From positions 1-64,000 of the forward strand of contig NZ_WMEF01000016.1 in assembly GCF_009724685.1 (NCBI RefSeq): 64,000 nt of DNA. The letters are read 5' to 3'. This DNA is from Lysinibacillus cavernae. GTDB taxonomy: Bacteria; Bacillota; Bacilli; Bacillales_A; Planococcaceae. Of this stretch, positions 8,058-16,015 are shown in pieces (position 1 is the stretch's first letter; every line of letters begins with the position of its first letter). Position numbers and translations under genes: made by a program. The notes under the pieces were generated by a model. The model had not been told where the DNA came from and searched no databases. It saw only the letters and a program-made list of their open reading frames with translations.

Positions 8058-9860
8058 ATGTGTGGAATTGTAGGATATATTGGTGAATCAGATGCAAAGG
8101 AAATCTTATTAAAAGGTTTAGAGAAACTAGAATACCGTGGTTATGACTCAGCGGGTATTGCTGTACGTAATGAAGAAGGCGTAACTGTTTTTAAAGAAAA
8201 AGGACGTATTGCAGATTTACGTGAAGCAGTGGACGAAGAAATTGCAGCGAAAATCGGGATTGGTCATACACGTTGGGCGACACATGGTGTGCCAAATCGT
8301 TTAAATGCTCACCCACATCAAAGTGCATCAGGACGCTTTACACTTGTGCATAATGGGGTTATTGAAAACTATCATTTATTACAAAAAACATATTTAAAAG
8401 GCATTCCAATGAAATCTGATACAGATACAGAGGTTATCGTGCAATTAGTAGAGTTATTCGTGAAAGAAGGACTTCCTACAGCAGACGCTTTCCGTAAGAC
8501 TTTGTCTCTATTACATGGTTCATATGCACTTGCACTATTAGATGCGGAAGCGGCAGATACAATCTTTGTAGCAAAAAATAAATCACCACTACTAGTTGGT
8601 ATTGGAGAAGGTTTCAATGTTGTTGCTTCAGATGCAATGGCTATGCTACAAGTAACAGATCAATACGTGGAGCTTCACGACAAAGAGGTAGTTATTGTAC
8701 ACAAGGCGAGTGTTGAAATTACAAAATTAGATGGTTCTGTAGTAGAGCGTGCACCATATACAGCTGAGCTTGATATGAGTGATATTGAAAAAGGGACATA
8801 TCCTCACTATATGTTAAAAGAAATGGATGAGCAGCCTACAGTTATTCGCAAAATTATTCAAGCGTATGAAGGCGATAATGGTGATTTAACAATTGATGCT
8901 GAAATTTTAGAAGCATTACGAGCAGCTGATCGTCTGTATATTATTGCGGCAGGCACAAGCTATCATGCAGGTCTTATTGGTAAACAATATTTCGAAAAAA
9001 TGGCGGGTATTCCAGTAGAAGTTCATATTTCTAGTGAATTCGGCTACAACATGCCATTGCTTTCAGAAAAACCTTTATTTATCTTCATTACACAATCAGG
9101 TGAAACAGCAGATAGCCGTCAAGTCCTTGTGAAAATTAAAGAGCTTGGCTATCCAACGTTAACGATTACAAACGTACCTGGCTCTACACTATCGCGTGAA
9201 GCGGATCATACATTGTTACTACATGCAGGTCCAGAAATTGCAGTAGCTTCTACAAAAGCCTACGTTGCACAAGTGGCTGTACTTGCATTAGCAGCCTATG
9301 TAACAGCAAAGGCAAATGGCGAAGGTTTAGAATTTGATTTAAAACAAGAGCTTGCGATTGCCGCTAACGGTATCCAAACGATTATTGATTCAAAAGATGT
9401 ATTAGAAGACATTGCAGAAGACTACTTAAAAATCGCACGTAACGCATTCTTTATCGGCCGTAACATGGATTTCTATGTCAGCCTTGAAGGTGCCTTAAAA
9501 CTAAAAGAAATCTCTTACATCCAAGCAGAAGGTTTTGCTGGTGGTGAACTTAAACACGGAACAATTGCCTTAATCGAAGAAGGCACTCCAGTGTTTGCTC
9601 TTGTGACACAAGCATCAGTAGCGTTAAACATCCGTGGTAATGTGAAAGAGGTAGCTGCCCGTGGCGCATACCCATGTATCATTGCGATGGCTGGTATTGA
9701 TGAAGAGGGTGACCGTCTAGTCATTCCACATGTTCACGAATTACTAACACCACTTGTATCTGTAGTACCATTACAATTAATTAGCTACTATGCAGCACTT
9801 CACCGCCGCTGTGACGTGGATAAACCCCGTAACTTGGCTAAATCAGTGACTGTTGAGTAA
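8058..9860 (+). CDS. glmS: Glutamine-fructose-6-phosphate aminotransferase GlmS
   Basis: Makes glucosamine-6-phosphate from fructose-6-phosphate and glutamine, the committed step to UDP-GlcNAc. The 600-residue protein starts MCGIVGYIG, giving the N-terminal nucleophile Cys after Met removal, followed by the class II glutaminase domain (to about 220) and two SIS domains (about 285-430 and 455-590). TQSGETADS is the sugar-phosphate loop and the C-terminus [13 protein letters not shown] is the family signature. RBS GGAGG precedes ATG. Expression is controlled by the upstream ribozyme. Confidence 0.97.
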   Translation: MCGIVGYIGESDAKEILLKGLEKLEYRGYDSAGIAVRNEEGVTVFKEKGRIADLREAVDEEIAAKIGIGHTRWATHGVPNRLNAHPHQSASGRFTLVHNGVIENYHLLQKTYLKGIPMKSDTDTEVIVQLVELFVKEGLPTADAFRKTLSLLHGSYALALLDAEAADTIFVAKNKSPLLVGIGEGFNVVASDAMAMLQVTDQYVELHDKEVVIVHKASVEITKLDGSVVERAPYTAELDMSDIEKGTYPHYMLKEMDEQPTVIRKIIQAYEGDNGDLTIDAEILEALRAADRLYIIAAGTSYHAGLIGKQYFEKMAGIPVEVHISSEFGYNMPLLSEKPLFIFITQSGETADSRQVLVKIKELGYPTLTITNVPGSTLSREADHTLLLHAGPEIAVASTKAYVAQVAVLALAAYVTAKANGEGLEFDLKQELAIAANGIQTIIDSKDVLEDIAEDYLKIARNAFFIGRNMDFYVSLEGALKLKEISYIQAEGFAGGELKHGTIALIEEGTPVFALVTQASVALNIRGNVKEVAARGAYPCIIAMAGIDEEGDRLVIPHVHELLTPLVSVVPLQLISYYAALHRRCDVDKPRNLAKSVTVE

Positions 9861-9931
9861 GGTTAATATTTGAAGAAAATTGTTGTTATGTAGACTTAAA
9901 AAAAGATTGATAATACGTAAAAAAGACTGAT

Positions 9932-9973
9932 AAAAAACCCTCTTGTCAAAAAATTTTGGCCAGAGGGTTTTTA
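9932..9973 (+). terminator. Terminator after glmS
   Basis: AAAACCCTCT pairs with AGAGGGTTTTT, with further inner pairing of CAAAA with TTTTG, and ends in a T-run. It closes the glmS transcript. Confidence 0.9.
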
Positions 9974-10055
9974 GTGTTTATGAATAGATTCTTTAAAGTT
10001 TTATAGCTTTGTGATTTTCTTTTATATTCTAGCCAATAATTAAAATCTCAATTTG

Positions 10056-10087
10056 TTATTCCACAAACGGGCCATTTAATGGAATAA
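10056..10087. repeat. GGGCC-centred small repeat, copy A
   Basis: TTATTCCA (10056-10063) and TGGAATAA (10080-10087) form a perfect inverted repeat around CGGGCCATT. The same architecture recurs at 12515-12540 and, in longer form, at 10942 and 15083. The stretch 9974-10157 holds nothing else I can support. Confidence 0.5.
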
Positions 10088-10157
10088 ACTTTTGTAAAGA
10101 TAATAGAAATATGACGTGATTTTTGTCAAAAATCAAACTGTACGGGGGAGTAAAAAA

Positions 10158-10907
10158 ATGAAACAAAATATTTACGATAATTCAACTTTTTTTAAGGATT
10201 ACATAACCTTACGTGAAAGTGGAATAACCTATAATGATTTTATAGAGCAACCAGCAATTAAATCAATGATTTCGAATTTAAAGGGAAAATCGGTATTAGA
10301 CCTAGGCTGTGGCGATGGTCACTTTTCAAAGTATTGTGTAGAAAACGGAGCAGAAAAAGTGATTGGTGTAGACATCTCTAATAATATGATTGAGCGGGCA
10401 AATAAGATTAACAAAGATAACAATATAGAGTTTATATGTTTACCGATGGAGGACTTGAATTTAGCCAATCAAAAATTTGATCTAATTATAAGTTCTCTAT
10501 CTATACATTATGTTGAAGATTACCGAACGCTGATTCGAAAAATTAATGGACTATTAAAAAATAATGGGGAATTTATTTTTTCAACTGAACACCCAATAGC
10601 GACTGCCCGAAAAGGAAGTAATCATTGGATTAAGAATGAGGAAGGCAACAAACTATACTGGGCATTAGATAATTACCAAGAAGAAGGCGAAAGAGAACAC
10701 GATTGGGTTGTTGATGGAGTAGTTGTGTATCACAGAACCATTTCTACTTTAATAAACACGCTAATTGAAGGTGGACTTGTACTAGATAAAATCATTGAAC
10801 CACAGTCAATTTCGACTGGGCTGGAGCAAATGCCAAATTTAATAAATGAGAAGCGTAGACCCTCTTTTATTATTATTAAATCAAAAAAACAAAATAAAAC
10901 TGATTAA
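10158..10907 (+). CDS. Class I SAM-dependent methyltransferase
   Basis: A 249-residue methyltransferase with a Rossmann motif I (VLDLGCGDGHFSKY, about residues 51-64) and an acidic motif II (VIGVDIS, about 73-79) that bind S-adenosylmethionine. The substrate is unknown; the fold resembles small-molecule methyltransferases of the UbiE/bioC type. The ATG at 10158 follows a strong GGGGGAG; an earlier in-frame start at 10116 has none. It is flanked by small repeats and is probably an accessory gene. Confidence 0.82.
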   Translation: MKQNIYDNSTFFKDYITLRESGITYNDFIEQPAIKSMISNLKGKSVLDLGCGDGHFSKYCVENGAEKVIGVDISNNMIERANKINKDNNIEFICLPMEDLNLANQKFDLIISSLSIHYVEDYRTLIRKINGLLKNNGEFIFSTEHPIATARKGSNHWIKNEEGNKLYWALDNYQEEGEREHDWVVDGVVVYHRTISTLINTLIEGGLVLDKIIEPQSISTGLEQMPNLINEKRRPSFIIIKSKKQNKTD

Positions 10908-10941
10908 CATTTGATTACGATTACCGTTAAAATAAACAATT

Positions 10942-11029
10942 ATTCTTTACAGCAATGAGGCGCTATTCTGTAACAAGAATTGTGCCTTTTCTTCATGAAA
11001 GGGCCATATTGTTGAATAACATTCTTAGA
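10942..11029. repeat. Composite GGCGCT/GGGCC repeat, copy B
   Basis: ATTCTTTACAG (10942-10952) and CTGTAACAAGAAT (10968-10980) flank AGGCGCT, and after about 15 bases TTCATGAAAGGGCCAT continues into TTGTTGAATAAC. The same order of blocks occurs at 15083-15175. It lies between the methyltransferase and SDR genes. Confidence 0.55.
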
Positions 11030-11170
11030 TGAAAGGTTACCCTGTAGAATTGAAATAAAGTTGCGACGAAACACCCCCTTGAAACCGAATAGAAGAGCAA
11101 CATTTCAAATAATGTTCCTTGATATAATTCTCTATGTAATATAACTATGTTTGAACAAGGAGATGGAAGC

Positions 11171-11935
11171 ATGAGTAAGTTAACAGGCAAAATCGCTTTA
11201 GTTACAGGATCAAGTCGAGGAATTGGCCGCAGTATTGCATTGCGTCTTGCACAAGAGGGAGCCTTTGTCATCGTTCATTACGGGAAAAGACGTAATGAGG
11301 CAGAAGCAGTTGTTCACCAAATCGAACAAAGTGGAGGAAATGCTTGCGCGATTTGTGCTGACCTTAGTACTCTAGATGGTATTCAAGATTTATTTACTAC
11401 TTTGGATGATACTATTCGGGAATATATGGGCGGTGGCGGATTCGATATTCTTGTCAACAATGCTGGAATTGGTCAAATTATCAGTTTAGAAGAGACGACG
11501 GAAGAATCATTTGACGAAATAATGAAGATTAATGTTAAAGCACCACTTTTTGTTACTCAGCAAGCTTTACCACGTTTAAAAGATGGAGGACGTATTATTA
11601 ATATTTCATCTTTTGTGACACGTGCAGCTTCGCCAAGTGTCTTCACGTACAGTATGTCCAAAGGTGCTATCGACACATTTACGCGTCTTCTAGCCAAACA
11701 ACTAGGGAGCCGTAATATTACGGTAAACGCCATCCAGCCTGGAATTATTAATACAGAGATGAATGCTGAGACTTTGGAAAACCTTGATGGACAAAAATAT
11801 GCGGCTGGTCTTTCAATCTTCAACAGATGGGGAGAACCCGAGGATGTGGCAGATATTGCCGCCTTTCTTGCTTCCTCAGACAGCCGTTGGGTAACTGGTC
11901 AATTGCTCGATGCTAGTGGAGGATCTCATCTATAG
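11171..11935 (+). CDS. Short-chain dehydrogenase/reductase (SDR)
   Basis: A 254-residue classical SDR oxidoreductase. The nucleotide-binding TGSSRGIG is at 12-19, the structural NNAG at 96-99, the catalytic serine in INISS near 146, and Tyr160-x3-Lys164 complete the active site. It resembles 3-oxoacyl-ACP reductase-like and glucose dehydrogenase-like SDRs, but the substrate cannot be deduced. AAGGAG lies eight bases before ATG 11171; an upstream start at 11147 is less likely. Confidence 0.88.
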   Translation: MSKLTGKIALVTGSSRGIGRSIALRLAQEGAFVIVHYGKRRNEAEAVVHQIEQSGGNACAICADLSTLDGIQDLFTTLDDTIREYMGGGGFDILVNNAGIGQIISLEETTEESFDEIMKINVKAPLFVTQQALPRLKDGGRIINISSFVTRAASPSVFTYSMSKGAIDTFTRLLAKQLGSRNITVNAIQPGIINTEMNAETLENLDGQKYAAGLSIFNRWGEPEDVADIAAFLASSDSRWVTGQLLDASGGSHL

Positions 11936-11976
11936 AACCTGTAAGATAACGAATTTATAAGGAACTTCAAATGAAG

Positions 11977-12132
11977 TGAACCCAAAAAGTTAGACACATA
12001 TTTTAAGCAGTTACTGAGGAATGGACTCTGTATTGGACAGGGCTCATTCCTTTTAATTTTTTTAACTCGTTTATTATTGTAAATAGTAAATGTACCTCTC
12101 CAATTCTGAAATGAAATGTTCCATACTTTCAA
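11977..12132 (-). mobile_element. Degenerate 3' end of an IS3-family element
   Basis: From 11977 the plus strand reads TGAACCCAAAAAGTTAGACA, typical of the terminal repeat of IS150-group IS3 elements. Read on the minus strand, the adjoining DNA encodes YNNKRVKKIKRNEPCPIQSP, a decayed version of the transposase C-terminus (usually YNN-x-RI-x-x-KLKG-x-SPVQYR). Frameshifts and loss of the rest show it is dead. Confidence 0.65.
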
Positions 12133-12171
12133 ATTTTTGATGATAAAATAGTTCAGATTTTAATAGTCCTT

Positions 12172-12480
12172 CATTATGGGAGAATGTTGAACGATTGGCT
12201 CCATTGACAGGGAAAAATCCAGTTCCGGATTACAAGAAATAGAATGGTCGGGGTTGGTGATTTACGAACGAAAGAAGATGCAGAAAATACATTAACAAAT
12301 GTTGAATTAGTGGCAGTAGGACGTTCTCTTATCATAGATCCTCACTGGACAAGTAAAATTTTGGAAGGTAAAGAAGGGAGCATCAGAAGAGTTTTAGTTG
12401 ACCAAGATAGAGAAGAGCTGATGGTATGGAATGGTATTGTCGATTTCCTAGATTTTATGATGCCTGATCGATTACGCTAA
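12172..12480 (+). pseudogene. C-terminal fragment of an NADH:flavin oxidoreductase (old yellow enzyme family)
   Basis: Codons from 12244 give 78 residues with VGVGDLRTKEDAENTL and VELVAVGRSLIIDPHWTSK, the phosphate-binding end of the OYE TIM barrel (VDLVALGR-type motif). The frame can be followed back to about 12172 but carries a stop near 12202, and the N-terminal three quarters of the barrel is missing. No RBS precedes the internal ATG at 12244. It sits directly behind an IS3 remnant, which may explain the truncation. Confidence 0.7.
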
Positions 12481-12514
12481 AACAGCACACTAAATAAATA
12501 GTGAAAAATTCAAC

Positions 12515-12540
12515 TTCAACAATCGGGCCATATTGTTGAA
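12515..12540. repeat. GGGCC-centred small repeat, copy C
   Basis: TTCAACAAT (12515-12523) and ATTGTTGAA (12532-12540) form a perfect inverted repeat around CGGGCCAT. It is followed by CCTTTAAAGAAAATTGG, a tail shared with copy D. The stretch 12481-12737 holds otherwise only the leader of the next gene. Confidence 0.55.
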
Positions 12541-12737
12541 CAGAACCTTTAAAGAAAATTGGATTTTTATGTTAGAGTATAGATAAGGTTGTGAAGGAAT
12601 GTAGGTTTTCAAACTATATAAAGGAAATTTTTAAAAGATTAACATTTTTGTTATTCTTTTTTTCTTTTGTGATAGATTTATCGTATTCATTTCGTATTAC
12701 ATAGTAGGTACCAATATTTATTGAGCGGGGTGAACAA

Positions 12738-13277
12738 TTGAAAATTACAGAGAACAATGTTGTACAACACATACAGAAAAAAAATGAAAAAGCAATTCCT
12801 TTTATTATTAATCATTATGGTGGTTTACTTACAGCGATCATTAAACGTCATTTAAATTACCAGCAGCAAGATTATGAAGAATGCCTTGATGATGTTTTAT
12901 TATCGATATGGAATAATATTTATTCCTTTGATCCTAAGAAAAATTCATTCAAACAATGGATTGCAGCTATTGCAAAGTATAAAGCAATTGATTATCAAAG
13001 AAGACAAATTACCATACAAAATCAGCAATTTTCAGTTTCAGAAATTGCTGAATCCATGGTAAAGGCAAAACAACCATCAGAAGAAAACTGCGTAGAGGAA
13101 CTCCTTGAGCAATTGTCAGCTAGTGAACGGAAAATCTTTGAAAAATACTATTTAGAAGGAATCCCTTCAAGTGAAATAGCAAAGGACTTTGATGCGAAAG
13201 AGTCTTGGGTTTATAACAAGCTTTCCAGAGGACGTAAAAAGCTTAAAAGTTTTTTAGTTCAAAAAAATGAAGTGTGA
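12738..13277 (+). CDS. ECF-type RNA polymerase sigma factor
   Basis: A 179-residue sigma-70 family protein of the extracytoplasmic-function class: region 2 spans about residues 10-90 (with FKQWIAAIAKYKAIDYQRR as the conserved 2.3-2.4-like segment) and region 4 about 115-172 (IPSSEIAKDFDAKESWVYNKL as the helix-turn-helix). The start is a TTG at 12738 behind GCGGGGTG. The stop overlaps the leader of the following DUF4179 gene, the usual partner of this ECF type. No confident promoter was found. Confidence 0.83.
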   Translation: MKITENNVVQHIQKKNEKAIPFIINHYGGLLTAIIKRHLNYQQQDYEECLDDVLLSIWNNIYSFDPKKNSFKQWIAAIAKYKAIDYQRRQITIQNQQFSVSEIAESMVKAKQPSEENCVEELLEQLSASERKIFEKYYLEGIPSSEIAKDFDAKESWVYNKLSRGRKKLKSFLVQKNEV

Positions 13278-13288
13278 GGAGTGAGAAT

Positions 13289-14386
13289 ATGTCTATTTAT
13301 AAAGATTTAAATGATATGAATATTGATTTGGAACAGTATGAAGCACAAAACCTTACAAACTTCGAGAAAAAGAAATGGGAAAAGCGTATATTAAAAAAAT
13401 TAAGTAAAGAAAAGCCATCTCACGTAAAGAAATATTTAGGAGTTACAGCAGCTGTAGCAATAATTTTTAGTTTGATTATTGTTACGGGTTTAATTTCGCC
13501 AACGATGGCTGCGACGATGAAAGAAGTGCCTTTATTATCATCTGTTTTTAAATTTACAAGGGATCTTGGTCTACACGCCGCAGATGAAAAGGGACTCTCA
13601 ACAAAATTGAATACGAGCGTTACGCATGAAGGCTTTACATTAAATGTAACAGAAGTAGTATATGACGGTACACGTGTTGCAATTGGGATTGAACGCCATC
13701 ATAAAGAAGGTGAAAATACAAAAGAAAGTTTATCAGATCAAATAAGTAATATTGAATTTTTACTAAATGGTGAACCACTGAATCACACCAATTTTAGTGG
13801 TGTTTTTGGACAACCAAGTAAGGATAATAATTCCGCAATATTTGAATTTGCAGATTTGAAAAATCAAGGTGGAAATCCTTTCCCGAAGGAATTTAATTTG
13901 ACATTATCAATTACAATAAATGGCGTTTCTGAACCTTTTAAAATGGATATTCAAGTGAGTGATATTGGTAACTATGTAAAGCTACAACCTAATATAAGTA
14001 GAAAATACAAAAATAATCAGCTTACTATTGAACAAATTACACTAACTCCCATAACAACTAGTATTACAACAAGAATAGCCTTGCTTGATAAATCAACTTC
14101 TGTAGATTTCCGGGAAGGAATAAGTATCGAAGTTTATGATGAACAAGGGCGTGAACTAAAGCTAATTCATGGCAATGGTAGACGTGAGACGAATAAAGGA
14201 ACTAGCGATTTCATCATGGATCTACGGGTACATCCATTTAAAACCTTACCAAAAGCCATTACAATCAAACCGTATATTCATCTTTATGACAATGAGGGAT
14301 CATACCAACTGGATGAAAACGGAGACCCGAAGATTCAATACATTCCAGAGCTAGAAATAACAATACCAATTAACTCAAAAGAATAA
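13289..14386 (+). CDS. DUF4179 membrane protein, probable anti-sigma factor
   Basis: A 365-residue protein with a basic cytoplasmic N-terminus (about 1-50), one transmembrane helix (about 52-73, AVAIIFSLIIVTGLI) and an extracytoplasmic DUF4179 region (about 85-180) continuing into a beta-rich domain. Proteins of this architecture are encoded directly behind ECF sigma genes, and I infer that it sequesters the preceding sigma factor. The start is ATG 13289 behind GAGGAGTGAG, 11 bases after the sigma stop. Confidence 0.75.
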   Translation: MSIYKDLNDMNIDLEQYEAQNLTNFEKKKWEKRILKKLSKEKPSHVKKYLGVTAAVAIIFSLIIVTGLISPTMAATMKEVPLLSSVFKFTRDLGLHAADEKGLSTKLNTSVTHEGFTLNVTEVVYDGTRVAIGIERHHKEGENTKESLSDQISNIEFLLNGEPLNHTNFSGVFGQPSKDNNSAIFEFADLKNQGGNPFPKEFNLTLSITINGVSEPFKMDIQVSDIGNYVKLQPNISRKYKNNQLTIEQITLTPITTSITTRIALLDKSTSVDFREGISIEVYDEQGRELKLIHGNGRRETNKGTSDFIMDLRVHPFKTLPKAITIKPYIHLYDNEGSYQLDENGDPKIQYIPELEITIPINSKE

Positions 14387-14388
14387 AA

Positions 14389-14430
14389 AAGTAAAGAAAG
14401 TGAGGCAAAGCTCGCTTTCTTTACTTTCTA
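14389..14430 (+). terminator. Terminator-like hairpin after the ECF/DUF4179 pair
   Basis: AAGTAAAGAAAG (14389-14400) pairs perfectly with CTTTCTTTACTT (14415-14426). The T-rich 3' arm is followed by TCTA rather than a long T-run, so it is a moderate terminator. Confidence 0.6.
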
Positions 14431-14440
14431 GTACTTCAAA

Positions 14441-14554
14441 CTATCTTTTTACCTCAAAATAATAAGTACCAAGTAGTGCTCCGTTAGATTTAAAAGCTTT
14501 AACTTAAGCAGTTCCTGTATTTATCATAATAGCTTTATTACCAACAAGACGTAC
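14441..14554 (-). pseudogene. Remnant of an unidentified coding sequence
   Basis: On the minus strand this stretch reads RLVGNKAIMINTGTA, an in-frame stop, then VKAFKSNGALLGTYYFEVKR and a final stop. The residue composition looks like protein but the frame is broken and no start is present. I do not recognise the family. Confidence 0.35.
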
Positions 14555-14582
14555 CTACGATCTTTACAATTAACTGAATTGT

Positions 14583-14714
14583 ATGGAACTGATTGCCTTA
14601 GTAAAAGAGAAAATAAAGTCCGTCGGTGAAATTAAAGCGGTGAAGTTTGTGAGAGAACAAACAGATATATCCTTAATACAGGCAAAAAAATTTGTAGATT
14701 TTTGTAAAGAATAG
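14583..14714 (+). CDS. Small protein (43 aa) resembling the L7/L12 C-terminal helix region
   Basis: An ATG at 14583 opens 43 codons with the pattern IKAVKFVREQTDISLIQAKKFVD, similar in spacing to the KLVRE-x-T-GLGLKEAK-x-VD helices of ribosomal protein L7/L12 C-terminal domains and related small proteins. No clear RBS is present, so it may be a fragment. A strong terminator follows within five bases, which supports it as the end of a transcribed unit. Confidence 0.4.
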   Translation: MELIALVKEKIKSVGEIKAVKFVREQTDISLIQAKKFVDFCKE

Positions 14715-14718
14715 ACAT

Positions 14719-14755
14719 AAAAATTAGAGTCACTAAACTGTGGCTCTAATTTTTA
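14719..14755 (+). terminator. Strong hairpin terminator after the small L7/L12-like ORF
   Basis: AAAAATTAGAG (14719-14729) pairs with CTCTAATTTTT (14744-14754), extended by TCAC/GTGG. Because of the A-run on the other side it can act in both directions, also for the minus-strand transposase remnant. Confidence 0.8.
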
Positions 14756-14829
14756 TTAAAAGTATCTTCAATAGTCATTGAACTACTAAATAATAAACTT
14801 CGACAGACGTAAACTACGATATGTTTCTG

Positions 14830-14975
14830 TCATTTTTTTGTGCTTTCATTGCTATGACTATCTACAAATAAAAACAGCGCTAAGTAATTATCGAGGTATT
14901 TAGAATCAACGCCTTTAAAACGATTTATCCAATGTTTTAAACGTGAATGTAGTTCGTTCACAATAAAAATGGTTT
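14830..14975 (-). pseudogene. 3' remnant of an IS1595-type transposase
   Basis: On the minus strand codons from about 14975 down to a stop at 14830 read IVNELHSRLKHWINRFKG then VDSKYLDNYLALFLFV. This is the characteristic C-terminus of ISXO2-like (IS1595 family) DDE transposases (LHS-x-LK-x-W then KYL-x-NYL). The upstream catalytic part is missing, so the element is dead. The surrounding 14,976-15,082 shows no further gene. Confidence 0.7.
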
Positions 14976-15082
14976 TAAAAAAGAAAAAGAGATTTTATTA
15001 AACGAGAAAATTGTTAGTATTTATACTATCTAAAATAGATATAGAAATATATGGGAAAACACTATTAATAATAAAAAATAGT

Positions 15083-15175
15083 TATTCAACAATCGGGCGC
15101 TTTCCTTGAATAGGAGAGTGTTCTTTTTCATGAAAAGGGGCCATTTTCTTGAGTAAGACATTTAAAGAAAATCGT
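15083..15175. repeat. Composite GGGCGCT/GGGGCC repeat, copy D
   Basis: TTATTCAA (15083-15090) and TTGAATAG (15105-15112) flank CGGGCGCT, followed by TTCATGAAAAGGGGCCATTT and TTTAAAGAAAATCG. The block order equals that of copy B at 10942, and the tail equals that of copy C at 12540. The remaining bases to 15330 hold nothing I can name. Confidence 0.55.
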
Positions 15176-15331
15176 TATGGAGTAAAGAAATTGTGAAGAT
15201 TTTCACTTAAACTAAAGGAGCGGGTTAGTTTAATAAGGTGTTTGTTTTATCATTAAACAAAAAAGATAGATGATCAAAGAAAAGAAGTAATACAATGAAT
15301 ATTAGTTTCGATGAACCGCAGCGTAAGATAA

Positions 15332-15370
15332 GAAAAAGCCATTCCCTCCACAAGCGGAGAGAATGACTTT
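15332..15370 (-). terminator. Terminator of the HEAT-repeat gene
   Basis: Read on the minus strand, GTCATTC and CTCC pair with GGAG and GAATGGC, then TTTTTC follows. It lies 25 bases past the stop of the minus-strand gene. Confidence 0.8.
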
Positions 15371-15395
15371 CCTTCATAAATCGCAAAACTACTGA

Positions 15396-15824
15396 TTACA
15401 GTTTTGCCCAACGTTCCTCTAACCAGTTCATAAATTGTACACCTTTGTCGCCTTCATACGCATCAAAGACATCTAAACGCATACGTTTTAGTTTATCTGC
15501 AAAGTCTGCCACTGTATGGTCCTTCGGCAAGCTCTTTTTAACTCGTAGGAAAATTTTGTCTGTTCCTTTGATAATATCAAAACGTGCAGGTGATGGCTTC
15601 TCTACGTCTTCGCCAAGCGCCACAAGTGCTTCATAGGCTGCTAATTGCACCTTGTTGACAGTATCATGCTGCATACGATTTTTTAATAAATCTATGATTT
15701 TGTCATGTTGATAAGCCGATAACTTTTCGACTGCGTCTAAACGCTCTCGCCAGCTAGACGTATAATTGGCCTGTTTTTTTAATGTTTCATACTGCTCAGG
15801 TAATGCTGTTTCAAATTGTTTCAA
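15396..15824 (-). CDS. HEAT-repeat-like conserved protein (142 aa)
   Basis: An alpha-helical 142-residue protein. Residues about 20-75 contain two helical hairpins spaced like HEAT or PBS-lyase repeats (WRERLDAVEKLSAY, then KVQLAAYEALVALG); the rest is a basic helical tail ending in NWLEERWAKL. I know of similar uncharacterised Bacillaceae proteins but no function. The start is a TTG at 15824, seven bases after AGAGGTG. It is a single-gene transcript with its own terminator. Confidence 0.72.
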   Translation of the reverse strand: MKQFETALPEQYETLKKQANYTSSWRERLDAVEKLSAYQHDKIIDLLKNRMQHDTVNKVQLAAYEALVALGEDVEKPSPARFDIIKGTDKIFLRVKKSLPKDHTVADFADKLKRMRLDVFDAYEGDKGVQFMNWLEERWAKL

Positions 15825-15956
15825 GTAATTGCACCTCTTTTTTTAACTAGAGGAAAAATGAATTCTTCTTCTTCTGCTTCTCTTATTATACGTTGTCTTG
15901 GTGAAAATAGCGATGAATCACTGGTAAGGATATATATAATGGAAACTAACTACATT

Positions 15957-16002
15957 AAAAAAACCCCATTAGATAAACAGATGATTTGTTTATCTAACAG
16001 GG
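15957..16002 (-). terminator. Terminator of the siderophore operon
   Basis: On the minus strand, CCC and TTAGATAAACA pair with TGTTTATCTAA and GGGG, followed by seven T. It lies just past the reductase stop codon. Confidence 0.88.
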
Positions 16003-16015
16003 AAGATTTAGCCTA

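Noticed and set aside
14755-15395. Possible functional insertion sequence
   Set aside because: Only the last 45 or so codons of the transposase are readable and no terminal repeats or catalytic DDE part are present.
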